Shown here one piece after another: positions 1 through 6,769 of a stretch of 9,305 bases of DNA. Positions within the stretch are counted from its first letter, which is position 1. Each line of letters opens with the position of its first letter. The stretch is taken from assembly GCA_029251065.1 (NCBI GenBank), contig JAQXEB010000042.1:1-9305 (forward strand), in the 5' to 3' direction. The notes beneath the pieces were generated by a model. That model was not told the DNA's origin, made no database searches, and was given only the letters and a program-made list of their open reading frames with translations. Source of the DNA: Luminiphilus sp. GTDB taxonomy: Bacteria; Pseudomonadota; Gammaproteobacteria; Pseudomonadales; Halieaceae. The translations under genes were made by a program, and so were the position numbers.

Positions 1-762
1 GGCGCCGTCGGCGCCGCGGGTAACGACAAAGCGTTCACTGATGGTTTTCAGTTTTTCGACAGCGGTTTGTACAATGTCCGTTTCAGCCCATTTGAGCGCT
101 TCAATTTCATTGCAGAAAATAAAGTCGACGACGTCCTCAAGAAGGGCGTTCATGTTGTCTCTGAAAAACGTCACCATTCCCGGGTCGGAAAAGCTAACAG
201 CCACTTTTCTGCCGTTCGCCTGCGCAACTTGTTTGGTTTTGAGTGCGGCTTGATGACCTGATGGCGAGGTGACAAGGTAGCCCTCAAGATAAACCCATTG
301 CGCATTTGCAATCGCAAGGTCATTGACCTCTGATACCGACAGCGTCTCCGACACGCCCAAAAAAGTGTTCATACTGCGCTCAGCGTCGGGCGTGATGAGC
401 ACTAAGCACTTTCCCGTGGTGCCGTCGGTACGTTGATCTTTGAAGCCATGGGATACCCCACAGGCTTCCAGGTCGGTAATGTAGATATCACCATCTGCAT
501 CTTTGGCAACCAAGCAACTCATGTACGTCGGGGCTCCAAATTGCGAGGCTGCTATCACACTGTTACCGGCACTACCGCCGCAGGCGTGATTGGCAGAGTT
601 GAGATGGTCTTCTAGCTTGTTTTTGATGGCTTGCTGACGATTTTCGTCGACGAGAGTCATCATACCCTTCTCAATCCCGAGCTCACTGAGGTCATGATCA
701 TCTACATTAATTTCGGTATCGACCAAGGCGGCACCAATGGCATAAACAAAATACGAATCCAC
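1..762 (-). CDS. PfkB-family carbohydrate/nucleoside kinase, probable adenosine kinase (partial, 3' end outside window)
   Basis: This is an ATP-dependent ribokinase-like (PfkB) kinase, probably phosphorylating adenosine or a sugar in the cytoplasm. I translated it by hand: the frame is open for 254 residues from a GTG at 762 to the left edge. The GTG has an AAGGA ribosome site (769-773) with a 6-base spacer; the first ATG in frame is residue 34, inside the conserved fold, so it cannot be the start. Visible motifs are the N-terminal substrate-binding glycine stretch GGSAGNS (62-68), GTTGKCLVLITPDAERSM (114-131) of the lid/sheet region, and the NxxE metal/phosphate motif CNEIEA (217-222). The frame ends in VVTRGADGA, just before the expected DTTGAGD catalytic-base signature, which is therefore not visible. 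Family assignment is secure; adenosine as substrate rests on resemblance to proteobacterial adenosine-kinase annotations. It diverges from the NUDIX gene. Confidence 0.9.
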   Translation of the reverse strand, partial: MDSYFVYAIGAALVDTEINVDDHDLSELGIEKGMMTLVDENRQQAIKNKLEDHLNSANHACGGSAGNSVIAASQFGAPTYMSCLVAKDADGDIYITDLEACGVSHGFKDQRTDGTTGKCLVLITPDAERSMNTFLGVSETLSVSEVNDLAIANAQWVYLEGYLVTSPSGHQAALKTKQVAQANGRKVAVSFSDPGMVTFFRDNMNALLEDVVDFIFCNEIEALKWAETDIVQTAVEKLKTISERFVVTRGADGA

Positions 763-799
763 AACAATTCCTTTTAAGCTTTAAAAATACTAGTCGTTG

Positions 800-808
800 A
801 GTATCGCA
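800..808 (-). promoter_or_regulatory. Possible extended -10 promoter for the PfkB kinase gene
   Basis: Read on the minus strand, TGC followed by GATACT forms an extended -10 element (TGn plus a -10 with four of six consensus bases) about 38 bases before the GTG start. That would give a leader of about 30 bases containing the AAGGA site. No good -35 is present, which extended -10 promoters can tolerate. I see no equally clear promoter for the divergent NUDIX gene in 763-900. This is a weak call made by eye. Confidence 0.25.
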
Positions 809-888
809 CGCTCCCTTGTCAGGTTCATTAACTTGTCTTGATTGTAATCAGACAGATTCGATGGGATTTATGTAAACTTGAGGTCCAC

Positions 889-894
889 AAGAGG
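889..894 (+). promoter_or_regulatory. Ribosome binding site deciding the NUDIX start
   Basis: AAGAGG lies 6 bases before the in-frame GTG at 901. The frame is open further upstream to a TTG at 838, but that codon has no Shine-Dalgarno sequence, and the 21 extra residues would precede the normal N-terminus of this family. The GTG is therefore preferred. Confidence 0.6.
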
Positions 895-900
895 TGTTTA

Positions 901-1512
901 GTGTTCCCAAGTTTTCAACAGATCATCGAGGTGCTCGGCAATGTCTCGCCGCCGGCCGTTTCCGTTGTGTCCAAACGCGCTGCGGTGGTTATTGGGCTGA
1001 GGAATGGGTCTTTGGGTCCTGAGATGTTAATGATTCAACGCGCAGTGAAAGAGGGCGACCCTTGGTCGGGGCACATGGGATTTCCTGGTGGACGAAAAGA
1101 CCCCGGCGACGCGAGCGATTTGGCCTGCGCAAAGCGTGAAACGTGGGAGGAGGTGGGTCTAGATTTAGACACGCACGGTGAGCTCATTTGTCAGCTGTCT
1201 GATGTCAATACAGGGTGGCGTGCCGACCGGCCTGAGATGCTGGTGGCGCCGTTTGTTTTTGTGATCAACCATTGCCCGGAGCTCGCGTTAAACCACGAGG
1301 TTGACGATACAGTCTGGATCCCCATTCATTTTTTAATGGACGACATCAATCGAGCGCGTCATCAGTGGGAATGGCGCGGTGAGATGCTTGAGTCTGACGC
1401 CTTTACGTTTGACCAGCGGTTAATATGGGGGTTGTCATTGATGATGATTGACGAACTGTTAGAGCGCGTTGGTGGACGTCGCAATCGCGCTGCGCACGTC
1501 ACGCGGGCCTAG
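901..1512 (+). CDS. NUDIX hydrolase, CoA pyrophosphatase-like (NudL/YeaB type)
   Basis: This predicted 203-residue cytoplasmic hydrolase splits a nucleoside-diphosphate linkage, most likely in coenzyme A or acyl-CoA (to phosphopantetheine and 3',5'-ADP) with Mg or Mn. LMIQRAVKEGDPWSGHMGFPGG (in two parts, 43-52 and 53-64) resembles the CoA-binding signature that precedes the NUDIX box in NudL-type enzymes. The box itself runs from GG (63-64) to RETWEEVGL (79-87), with the metal-binding glutamates E80, E83 and E84; the spacing from GG to RE equals that of E. coli NudL as I recall it. Length is close to NudL (about 190). The start is GTG 901, chosen for its AAGAGG site; TTG 838 is the upstream alternative. 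The stop TAG overlaps the stop of the convergent gene. NUDIX family membership is certain, but CoA specificity is inferred from the upstream motif and other dinucleotide substrates remain possible. Confidence 0.88.
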   Translation: MFPSFQQIIEVLGNVSPPAVSVVSKRAAVVIGLRNGSLGPEMLMIQRAVKEGDPWSGHMGFPGGRKDPGDASDLACAKRETWEEVGLDLDTHGELICQLSDVNTGWRADRPEMLVAPFVFVINHCPELALNHEVDDTVWIPIHFLMDDINRARHQWEWRGEMLESDAFTFDQRLIWGLSLMMIDELLERVGGRRNRAAHVTRA

Positions 1513-2162
1513 CGCATCTGGCGCTCGTTATCCTCGTCGGGCGAGAATCCACGCAAAAAACTGCGTGAGTCTTTTTTTAACGCTTCGAGTTCCGGGTCTT
1601 TTTTAGTGGCGTCAATTAATGAATCTAGGCTTGCCCATCCTTTGAGGTAGGCAGTGATATGGCCAATCAGCACAGGTGTCATCTTTGGACTCTGAGCATA
1701 GCGTGGCATGCCAGGAACGAGGTTTCCCGAGGCGCGAAGCCCCTCCACTTCCAGCCAATAGCCTCCGCAGTTTGACAACGCATAGTCGCCCACTCGGCCG
1801 TAACTTAGGTTCGGTGTTGATGGATTGAACCCGTCGGCCGGAACTTCTGTGAGTCTTCGTAGGGCGAAAATAAATCGCTCACCTTGTACAAACTCGGCCA
1901 CGTCGGGACGGCAATAATCGCCGGTCTTAAGCCATACACGAGGCGCCGTCGCCCAGTTGGGGCCGGTGAGTGTGACATCAACATCAATGTCGATTGCGTT
2001 TCCCTTTACGCGTCCGACGGTACCCAGCACCACGAGGTCAGCCGTGGGAGCAACCTCCGAAAAGCTACCCTGCCAAAGGCACTCACAGGCACTTGATAGC
2101 GGGCTCAAAACCGACATTATAAGGACGATAGAGAGTTTCCTGATCTGACGTCTAATGCGCAT
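1509..2162 (-). CDS. Exported cysteine-containing protein of unknown function, TIMP/netrin-like N-terminal pattern
   Basis: I do not recognise a named family for this 217-residue protein. Residues 1-25 form a clear signal peptide: a basic start (MRIRRQIRK), a hydrophobic core (LSIVLIMSVLSPL) and an SSA cleavage site, so the mature protein would begin CECLWQG. It has four cysteines (26, 28, 84, 132), enough for two disulfides in the periplasm. A mature N-terminal Cys-x-Cys, followed by a strand such as ADLVVLGTVGRVKG (41-54), fits the TIMP/netrin-type OB fold seen in many small exported bacterial proteins; this is inference. The lipobox fit (LSSAC) is poor because position -3 is Ser, but a lipoprotein cannot be excluded. 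The C-terminus is lysine-rich and charged. It lies 36 bases downstream of hemB and is probably its co-transcribed tail gene. GAGG stands 9 bases before the ATG. Its stop overlaps the NUDIX stop tail to tail. Confidence 0.8.
   Translation of the reverse strand: MRIRRQIRKLSIVLIMSVLSPLSSACECLWQGSFSEVAPTADLVVLGTVGRVKGNAIDIDVDVTLTGPNWATAPRVWLKTGDYCRPDVAEFVQGERFIFALRRLTEVPADGFNPSTPNLSYGRVGDYALSNCGGYWLEVEGLRASGNLVPGMPRYAQSPKMTPVLIGHITAYLKGWASLDSLIDATKKDPELEALKKDSRSFLRGFSPDEDNERQMR
1550..1578 (+). terminator. Intrinsic terminator of the NUDIX gene, inside the convergent CDS
   Basis: CACGCA (1550-1555) pairs perfectly with TGCGTG (1562-1567) around a 6-base A-rich loop, and is followed after four bases by a run of seven T (1572-1578). 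The T run lies only on the plus-strand side, so it would end transcripts from the NUDIX gene, whose stop is 38 bases upstream. The stem is short and the T run is slightly displaced, so strength is uncertain. On the other strand the same bases encode Lys-Lys-Asp-Ser-Arg near the C-terminus of the opposing protein. Confidence 0.5.
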
Positions 2163-2198
2163 TGCCCATTGCCTCAGGGGTCACAGCGTTTGCGGTCA

Positions 2199-3203
2199 TT
2201 ACTTTAAAAGCAGCCTCGCCGCATCAATAGCAAAGTACGTCAGTATCCCGTCGGCTCCCGCGCGTTTAAACGCGAGCAGGCTCTCGAGTATGACCGCATC
2301 ACGAGAGAGCCAGCCTTTTTCGAAGGCGGCTTGATGCATGGCGTACTCGCCCGATACTTGGTAGGCAAAGGTCGGCACTTGAAGCTCGGTTTTGACACGT
2401 CGAACAATATCAAGATAAGGCATTCCCGGCTTTATCATCACCATGTCCGCGCCTTCACTGAGGTCGAGGGCGACCTCATGTATGGCTTCGTCGCTGTTCG
2501 CGGGATCCATCTGATAGGTTTTTTTGTCCCCTCCCTTAAGGTTTGACGCTGACCCAACGGCATCACGAAATGGGCCGTAATAAGCCGACGCGTACTTCGC
2601 GGCATAAGACAAAATGAGGGTGTTGACGTGTCCCTCGGCCTCTAGGGCCTCGCGGATCGCGCCGATACGACCGTCCATCATGTCGGAGGGTGCAACGACA
2701 TCGGCACCGGCGTGCGCATGGCTGACGGCTTGCCGGACGAGTGCGTCTTTTGTAATGTCGTTAAGCACATAGCCATCGTCATCAATAATGCCGTCTTGTC
2801 CATGTGTGGTGTAGGGGTCGAGCGCCACGTCGGTGATAACCCCGAGGTCTGGCAACGCAGCCTTGAGTGCTTTGACCGTTCGCTGTACCAGGCCGTCAGG
2901 TGAAAAAGCTTCGCTTGCATCGAGCGACTTTTTAGGCGCGTCAACGACCGGGAAGAGCGCGACAGCTGGAATGCCTAGCTCAAAGGCTTCGCGGGCGCGC
3001 CCGATCAGTAAATCGATACTCAACCGTTCAACACCGGGCATCGATGGAACTGCCTGTCGCTGCGCTTCGCCCTCAAGCACGAACATCGGGTAGATAAAAT
3101 CGGTGGGTGCAAGGGCGGACTCAGCCGTCAGTTCACGGGCAAATTGCGATGCTCGTAGGCGGCGCATTCGAGTTAACGGAAAGGGGCCTCTCGGTGTACT
3201 CAT
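2199..3203 (-). CDS. hemB: Delta-aminolevulinic acid dehydratase (porphobilinogen synthase), magnesium type
   Basis: HemB condenses two 5-aminolevulinates to porphobilinogen in the cytoplasm, the first common step of tetrapyrrole synthesis, acting on the product of HemL encoded just upstream. The 334-residue length is normal. LSYAAKYASAYYGPFRDA carries the first active-site lysine (K203), and VMIKPGMPYLD carries the Schiff-base lysine K258. The metal loop at 125-149 reads DVALDPYTTHGQDG and continues DDDGYVLND: the three zinc-binding cysteines of the E. coli/animal type are replaced by A127, D129 and D137. This matches the Pseudomonas aeruginosa type, which needs no catalytic zinc and is activated by magnesium. 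The ATG start has AGGGAG 8 bases upstream, inside the end of hemL; only three bases separate the hemL stop from this start, so translation is probably coupled. Confidence 0.97.
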   Translation of the reverse strand: MSTPRGPFPLTRMRRLRASQFARELTAESALAPTDFIYPMFVLEGEAQRQAVPSMPGVERLSIDLLIGRAREAFELGIPAVALFPVVDAPKKSLDASEAFSPDGLVQRTVKALKAALPDLGVITDVALDPYTTHGQDGIIDDDGYVLNDITKDALVRQAVSHAHAGADVVAPSDMMDGRIGAIREALEAEGHVNTLILSYAAKYASAYYGPFRDAVGSASNLKGGDKKTYQMDPANSDEAIHEVALDLSEGADMVMIKPGMPYLDIVRRVKTELQVPTFAYQVSGEYAMHQAAFEKGWLSRDAVILESLLAFKRAGADGILTYFAIDAARLLLK

Positions 3204-3206
3204 GGG

Positions 3207-4499
3207 TCATGCTCCCTGGCTTAGGGTGTGAAATGCGCGCCGGGCCGCATCCACCGTATTCGAGATGTCTTCGTCAGTGTGGGCGGACGACATAAAGCCC
3301 GCCTCAAAAGAAGCCGGTGCAAGATAAACACCTTCTTGAAGCATCAGATGGAAAAATTGATTAAACCGCGCAACGTTAGCACCAATGACTTGAGGGTATT
3401 GGGTGACCTTCTTGTCCTCGGTGAAAAAGAAACCGAACATGCTTCCGAGGTGGTTGGTGGTAAAGGGGATACCCGCCTCGTCGGCAGCGAGCTGCATGCC
3501 TTCACACAGTTGCGTCGTATGGCGGAAAACCTCGTCGTAAAACCCAGGCTGAGAAATAATGTCTAGAGTCGCGAGCCCCGACGCCATTGCCACAGGGTTT
3601 CCCGACAGCGTTCCCGCCTGATACACCGGACCCAAGGGCGAAATATGCGCCATGATTTCTTTTTTGCCACCGAACGCTCCGACGGGCATCCCGCCGCCGA
3701 TGACTTTACCTAAGCAGGTAAGATCAGGGTCTATCCCCAAGTGCCCCTGTGCGCAGTGTGTGCCAAAACGAAAGCCTGTCATCACTTCATCGAAGATGAG
3801 AATCGCACCGTACTGCGTGCAGAGCTCACGCATGCCTTCAAGATACCCAGGCTCGGGCAAGATGCAGTTCATGTTGCCGGTAACCGGTTCGGTAATGACG
3901 CAAGCAATCTCTTGGCCGTGCGCTTCAAACGCCACTTTTAGCGCGTCCAGGTCGTTAAATGGCAGTGTGATTGTGTGTTGCGCTAAAACCTCCGGTACGC
4001 CTGGGGAGCTGGGTACGCCAAAGGTTAATGCGCCGGAACCCGCTTTAATCAGTAATGAATCTGAGTGGCCGTGGTAGCACCCTTCGAACTTAATGATCTT
4101 GTCCCTGCTTGTAGCGCCTCGAGCGAGCCGGATTGCGCTCATAGTGGCTTCTGTGCCGGAGCTGGTCATGCGAACTTGCTCGAGACTCGGAACGAGACTG
4201 CAGAGTCGTTCGGCGAGTTCGATCTCGATTTCGGTTGGACAGCCAAAGCTGAGACCGTCTTGAGCTGTGCTGATCACCGCGTCACGAACCCGCGGGTGGT
4301 TATGACCCATGATCATCGGGCCCCACGACAACACGTAGTCGATGTATCGCTTCCCGTCGACGTCAAAGATGTAAGCGCCGTCAGCACGCTCCATAAATCG
4401 CGGTGTACCCCCCACGGCTTTGAAGGCTCGGACAGGCGAATTAACACCACCTGGAATATGCGTTTGTGCGCGTTCGAACAGCGCTTCTGATTTGGTCAT
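3207..4499 (-). CDS. hemL: Glutamate-1-semialdehyde 2,1-aminomutase
   Basis: HemL converts glutamate-1-semialdehyde into 5-aminolevulinate using pyridoxal or pyridoxamine phosphate, completing the C5 route from glutamyl-tRNA. The 430-residue protein is a full-length fold-type I aminotransferase. MTSSGTEATMSAIRLARG (111-128) binds the cofactor phosphate; CYHGHSD (141-147) stacks on the ring; IFDEVMTGFR (235-244) holds the aspartate that pairs with the pyridine nitrogen (D237); LGKVIGGGMPVGAFGG (263-278) carries the Schiff-base lysine K265. Opening with ALFERAQTHIPGGVNSPVRAF is diagnostic of HemL rather than other class III aminotransferases. GGGGGA lies 9 bases before the ATG. It starts 50 bases after hemJ and runs into hemB with a 3-base gap, so three heme genes are likely read together. 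No sign of damage. Confidence 0.97.
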   Translation of the reverse strand: MTKSEALFERAQTHIPGGVNSPVRAFKAVGGTPRFMERADGAYIFDVDGKRYIDYVLSWGPMIMGHNHPRVRDAVISTAQDGLSFGCPTEIEIELAERLCSLVPSLEQVRMTSSGTEATMSAIRLARGATSRDKIIKFEGCYHGHSDSLLIKAGSGALTFGVPSSPGVPEVLAQHTITLPFNDLDALKVAFEAHGQEIACVITEPVTGNMNCILPEPGYLEGMRELCTQYGAILIFDEVMTGFRFGTHCAQGHLGIDPDLTCLGKVIGGGMPVGAFGGKKEIMAHISPLGPVYQAGTLSGNPVAMASGLATLDIISQPGFYDEVFRHTTQLCEGMQLAADEAGIPFTTNHLGSMFGFFFTEDKKVTQYPQVIGANVARFNQFFHLMLQEGVYLAPASFEAGFMSSAHTDEDISNTVDAARRAFHTLSQGA

Positions 4500-4549
4500 T
4501 GACCAGCGTCCCCCAACTTCATGTCGTTGTGCAGTAAATTTTCTCGGTA

Positions 4550-4969
4550 TTAGCCTGGTCGCACGTACACCAACAGTACAATCGCAAACAAAAACAACAC
4601 CGGTATTTCGTTAAAAAAGCGATAAAACACGTGACTTCTGTGATCGTCGCCACTGTTAATAAGCGTCACGTATCGTCCGCATTGCACATGGTATATCAGC
4701 AAAAATACAACGCCAGCGAGTTTGAGTTGCATCCACACGCTAGTGAGGTAGTAGTCCAGTGCGTAACTGAGCCGCCAAAGCCCGAGGATAATGGCAAGCA
4801 TCATGAGTGGTGTGACGAATTTATAGAGTTTGCGGGCCATTATAGCCAACGTCATCCGCGTGGTGTCGTCCTCCGCCTGAGCGTAGTAGACGAAAATACG
4901 CGGAAGGTAAAAAAGACCGGCAAACCATGTCACAACAAAAATGACGTGGAGACCCTGAATCCAAAGCAT
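4550..4969 (-). CDS. hemJ: Protoporphyrinogen IX oxidase HemJ (UPF0093 membrane protein)
   Basis: HemJ oxidises protoporphyrinogen IX to protoporphyrin IX in the inner membrane, the step before ferrochelatase; it is the usual enzyme in gammaproteobacteria lacking HemG or HemY. The 139-residue protein has about four membrane helices: 2-20, 50-70, 80-97 and 120-137. Family hallmarks are GLHVIFVVTWFAGLFYLPR with histidine 8, RKLYKFVTPLMM, MQLKLAGVVFLLIYH (K83, H94) and the end FNEIPVLFLFAIVLLVYVRP. I start at ATG 4969 because GGAG lies 6 bases upstream and related HemJ proteins begin just before the WxxxLH helix; ATG 4981 would add only MESP and has no ribosome site. It is the first gene of the hemJ-hemL-hemB group and diverges from argC across about 70 bases. 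Confidence 0.93.
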   Translation of the reverse strand: MLWIQGLHVIFVVTWFAGLFYLPRIFVYYAQAEDDTTRMTLAIMARKLYKFVTPLMMLAIILGLWRLSYALDYYLTSVWMQLKLAGVVFLLIYHVQCGRYVTLINSGDDHRSHVFYRFFNEIPVLFLFAIVLLVYVRPG

Positions 4970-4975
4970 TGGTGA

Positions 4976-4979
4976 CTCC
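4976..4979 (-). promoter_or_regulatory. Ribosome binding site deciding the hemJ start
   Basis: Read on the minus strand, GGAG stands 6 bases before the ATG at 4969. The longer reading from ATG 4981 would place this site inside coding sequence and has no purine-rich site of its own. Confidence 0.55.
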
Positions 4980-4993
4980 ATACTGGTTTCAAA

Positions 4994-5022
4994 CTGAACA
5001 GTAAGTAAACTACGCGCACAAT
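4994..5022 (+). promoter_or_regulatory. argC: Possible sigma-70 promoter for argC in the hemJ/argC divergent region
   Basis: CTGAAC (4994-4999) and CACAAT (5017-5022) are separated by 17 bases, each matching the -35 and -10 consensus at about four positions. A start near 5029 would leave a very short leader before the TTAGG site (5031-5035) and ATG 5042. The whole divergent region is only 72 bases (4970-5041), so the hemJ promoter must also lie here or overlap argC; I could not pick one. I see no convincing ArgR palindrome. Confidence 0.22.
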
Positions 5023-5041
5023 ATCAGATCTTAGGCCTGAA

Positions 5042-6070
5042 ATGATTAATGTTGGCATTGTAGGTGCCACCGGCTACGCCGGGGTAGAATTGATTCGATT
5101 GCTACTGGGTCACCCAGCTGTAGCGATTAAGCGGTTGACCTCGCGAGCGGAGGCAGGCGCGCGTGTAGACCGGCTGTTCCCTCACTTAAAAGGCTTCATC
5201 GATTTGTCGTTCGAGGATCCGGCTCAGGTCGATTTTAACGATTGTGACGTTGTGTTTTTTGCAACGCCACATGCGGTCGCGATGAACAGTGTACCGGCGC
5301 TTATTGCCCGCGGGAAAAGAGTCATCGACCTCTCTGCTGATTTTCGGCTCACGGACACCCGTGTCTGGGAATCCTGGTATGGCGTCAATCACGTGGCACC
5401 CGAGCTTGTGACTGCGGCCGTTTATGGACTGCCTGAGGTGAATCGCGAGGCGATTCGGCAAGCGCAGCTCGTTGCCTGTCCAGGGTGCTATCCAACCGCT
5501 GTGCAGCTGGGTTTTTTGCCGTTATTAGAGGCGGGACTTGTTGATGCAGGAAGCTTGGTTGCGTCGTGTGCGTCAGGTACCAGTGGCGCCGGGCGAAGCG
5601 CCAAAGTGAATCTACTGTTGACCGAGTCTGCGGAGACAATGAAGTCTTATGGTGTCAGTGGACATCGACATTTGCCCGAGATGGAGCAGGGCCTTGCGCG
5701 CTTGACTGAGGATCCGGTCTCGCTGACCTTTGTGCCGCACTTAGCACCCATGGTTCGGGGTATTCATGCAACATTGATTGCAACCCTTAAGGATCAAAGC
5801 ACTAATTTGCGTGCCGTTTTTAAAGACCGCTACGCCGACGAACCTTTCATTACTTTGACAGAGGGCGATTACGAACCTGAGACCCGCCATGTCAAAGGGA
5901 CCAATCGATGTGAGATGGACGTGACGCGCCCTCCCGGCGATAAAGTGGTGGTGACTGTTGCGATCGATAATCTGGTGAAAGGAGCAGCGGGGCAAGCCAT
6001 TCAGGCCATGAACCTAATGCTGAGTCTCGACGAGTGTACGGGACTGAATATGCCGTCCAGTCATCCCTAA
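5042..6070 (+). CDS. argC: N-acetyl-gamma-glutamyl-phosphate reductase
   Basis: ArgC reduces N-acetylglutamyl-5-phosphate to the semialdehyde with NADPH, the third step of arginine synthesis, in the cytoplasm. The 342-residue length is standard for the long (type 1) form. GATGYAGVELIRLL (8-21) is the dinucleotide-binding loop; VIDLSADFRL (94-103) is a family signature; ACPGCYPTA (145-153) carries the catalytic cysteine C149; HRHLPEME (208-215) and VPHLAPMVRGIHATL (231-245) line the active site; KGAAGQAIQAMNLML (313-327) closes the fold. The ATG has a modest TTAGG site 6 bases upstream. It heads the plus-strand operon: the next gene begins 6 bases after its stop, although the downstream genes have no arginine role. 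Other arg genes are not in this window. Confidence 0.97.
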   Translation: MINVGIVGATGYAGVELIRLLLGHPAVAIKRLTSRAEAGARVDRLFPHLKGFIDLSFEDPAQVDFNDCDVVFFATPHAVAMNSVPALIARGKRVIDLSADFRLTDTRVWESWYGVNHVAPELVTAAVYGLPEVNREAIRQAQLVACPGCYPTAVQLGFLPLLEAGLVDAGSLVASCASGTSGAGRSAKVNLLLTESAETMKSYGVSGHRHLPEMEQGLARLTEDPVSLTFVPHLAPMVRGIHATLIATLKDQSTNLRAVFKDRYADEPFITLTEGDYEPETRHVKGTNRCEMDVTRPPGDKVVVTVAIDNLVKGAAGQAIQAMNLMLSLDECTGLNMPSSHP

Positions 6071-6076
6071 TCTAGA

Positions 6077-6754
6077 ATGGCCGCTGACGATTACAAAACG
6101 GTTGTGACGCGTGTCAATGTTCCTCGGCAGCGCCGGATCCGCATTGCCGCCGCATCTGCAGTGCTTTTTTTTGCTATTGGCGCTTACTTTTTGGGCTACC
6201 AACAGGGATTTGATGATCGCGTGCCGTTGGTCTTGGACGAGGCCGGTCTTAAGGAGACGATTTCAAAGTTAGAGACGCGTGTGGCCGTCGACAAAGAAAC
6301 TCTGAGTCGCTTGCGGACACAGCTGTCGGTGTCAGCACGCAGTGTTGATGCCCTAGAGCGAGAGCTCGTTTTCTACAGAGACATTATGTCGTCGACGGAA
6401 GACGTGAGTGCGGTGAAAATTCGCCCGCCCGATCTCAACTGGGATCCGGAAAAAAGACAATTGGAATACCGGGCAGTGGTCCAACGCCTGGCGCCTGGGA
6501 GTCAATTTTATCGCGGCCGACTGTGGATCCAGATTTTAGATGCTGAGGAAACTAGCGTGCTTCTTGAGGACTCAGATGCGGGTAACCATGATCTGACGTT
6601 CAAGTATTTTCAGCGAATATCGGGCACTCTGACGATTCCAGACAACATTTCTCCCTCCACGGTTCGCTTTGGCATAGAATTGTCGTCCCCGCGTAAGCGG
6701 CAATACGAACAGAATTTCGACTGGAGCGGCTCGATTGTCTACAGTACGCAATAA
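6077..6754 (+). CDS. Membrane-anchored coiled-coil protein, DUF6776-like, upstream of the bactofilin
   Basis: This 225-residue protein has no known reaction. A basic cytoplasmic tail (VPRQRRIRI, 15-23) leads into a single membrane helix (about 23-40, AAASAVLFFAIGAYFLG), suggesting N-in, C-out topology by the positive-inside rule. A coiled coil follows (about 55-100, rich in Leu, Glu, Lys and Arg). The C-terminal 120 residues look like a beta-rich periplasmic domain (LEYRAVVQRLAPGSQFYRG, then RLWIQIL). It resembles proteins I know as DUF6776, usually found between argC and a bactofilin gene; that is from memory. Only 6 bases separate it from the argC stop and no Shine-Dalgarno is visible, so translation may depend on coupling. 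It precedes the bactofilin by 15 bases. A role as membrane partner or anchor of the bactofilin is inference. Confidence 0.85.
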   Translation: MAADDYKTVVTRVNVPRQRRIRIAAASAVLFFAIGAYFLGYQQGFDDRVPLVLDEAGLKETISKLETRVAVDKETLSRLRTQLSVSARSVDALERELVFYRDIMSSTEDVSAVKIRPPDLNWDPEKRQLEYRAVVQRLAPGSQFYRGRLWIQILDAEETSVLLEDSDAGNHDLTFKYFQRISGTLTIPDNISPSTVRFGIELSSPRKRQYEQNFDWSGSIVYSTQ

Positions 6755-6769
6755 ATAAGGAGTGATGTC

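Noticed and set aside
838..900. 21-codon N-terminal extension of the NUDIX protein from TTG 838
   Set aside because: No ribosome site at 838, while GTG 901 has AAGAGG at the correct distance and gives the usual family length.
1640..1720. C-terminal GMPRY...AYLKG segment of the hypothetical protein resembling the tail of a cytochrome c domain
   Set aside because: No CxxCH heme-binding motif exists anywhere in the protein, so the likeness is judged accidental.
2152..2175. Five-codon upstream frame (ATG at 2169, stop at 2152) overlapping the start of the hypothetical gene
   Set aside because: Its ATG is only 2 bases from the GAGG site, too close for efficient initiation, while the annotated ATG at 2162 is 9 bases away; probably chance.
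3652..4490. Two long open frames (141 codons each) on the plus strand across hemL
   Set aside because: They lie antisense to a fully conserved hemL, have no recognisable domain, and are expected from codon bias in the opposite frame.
4982..5041. ArgR operator upstream of argC
   Set aside because: TTTCAAACTGAAC resembles one half of an ARG box only loosely; no 18-base palindrome is present.
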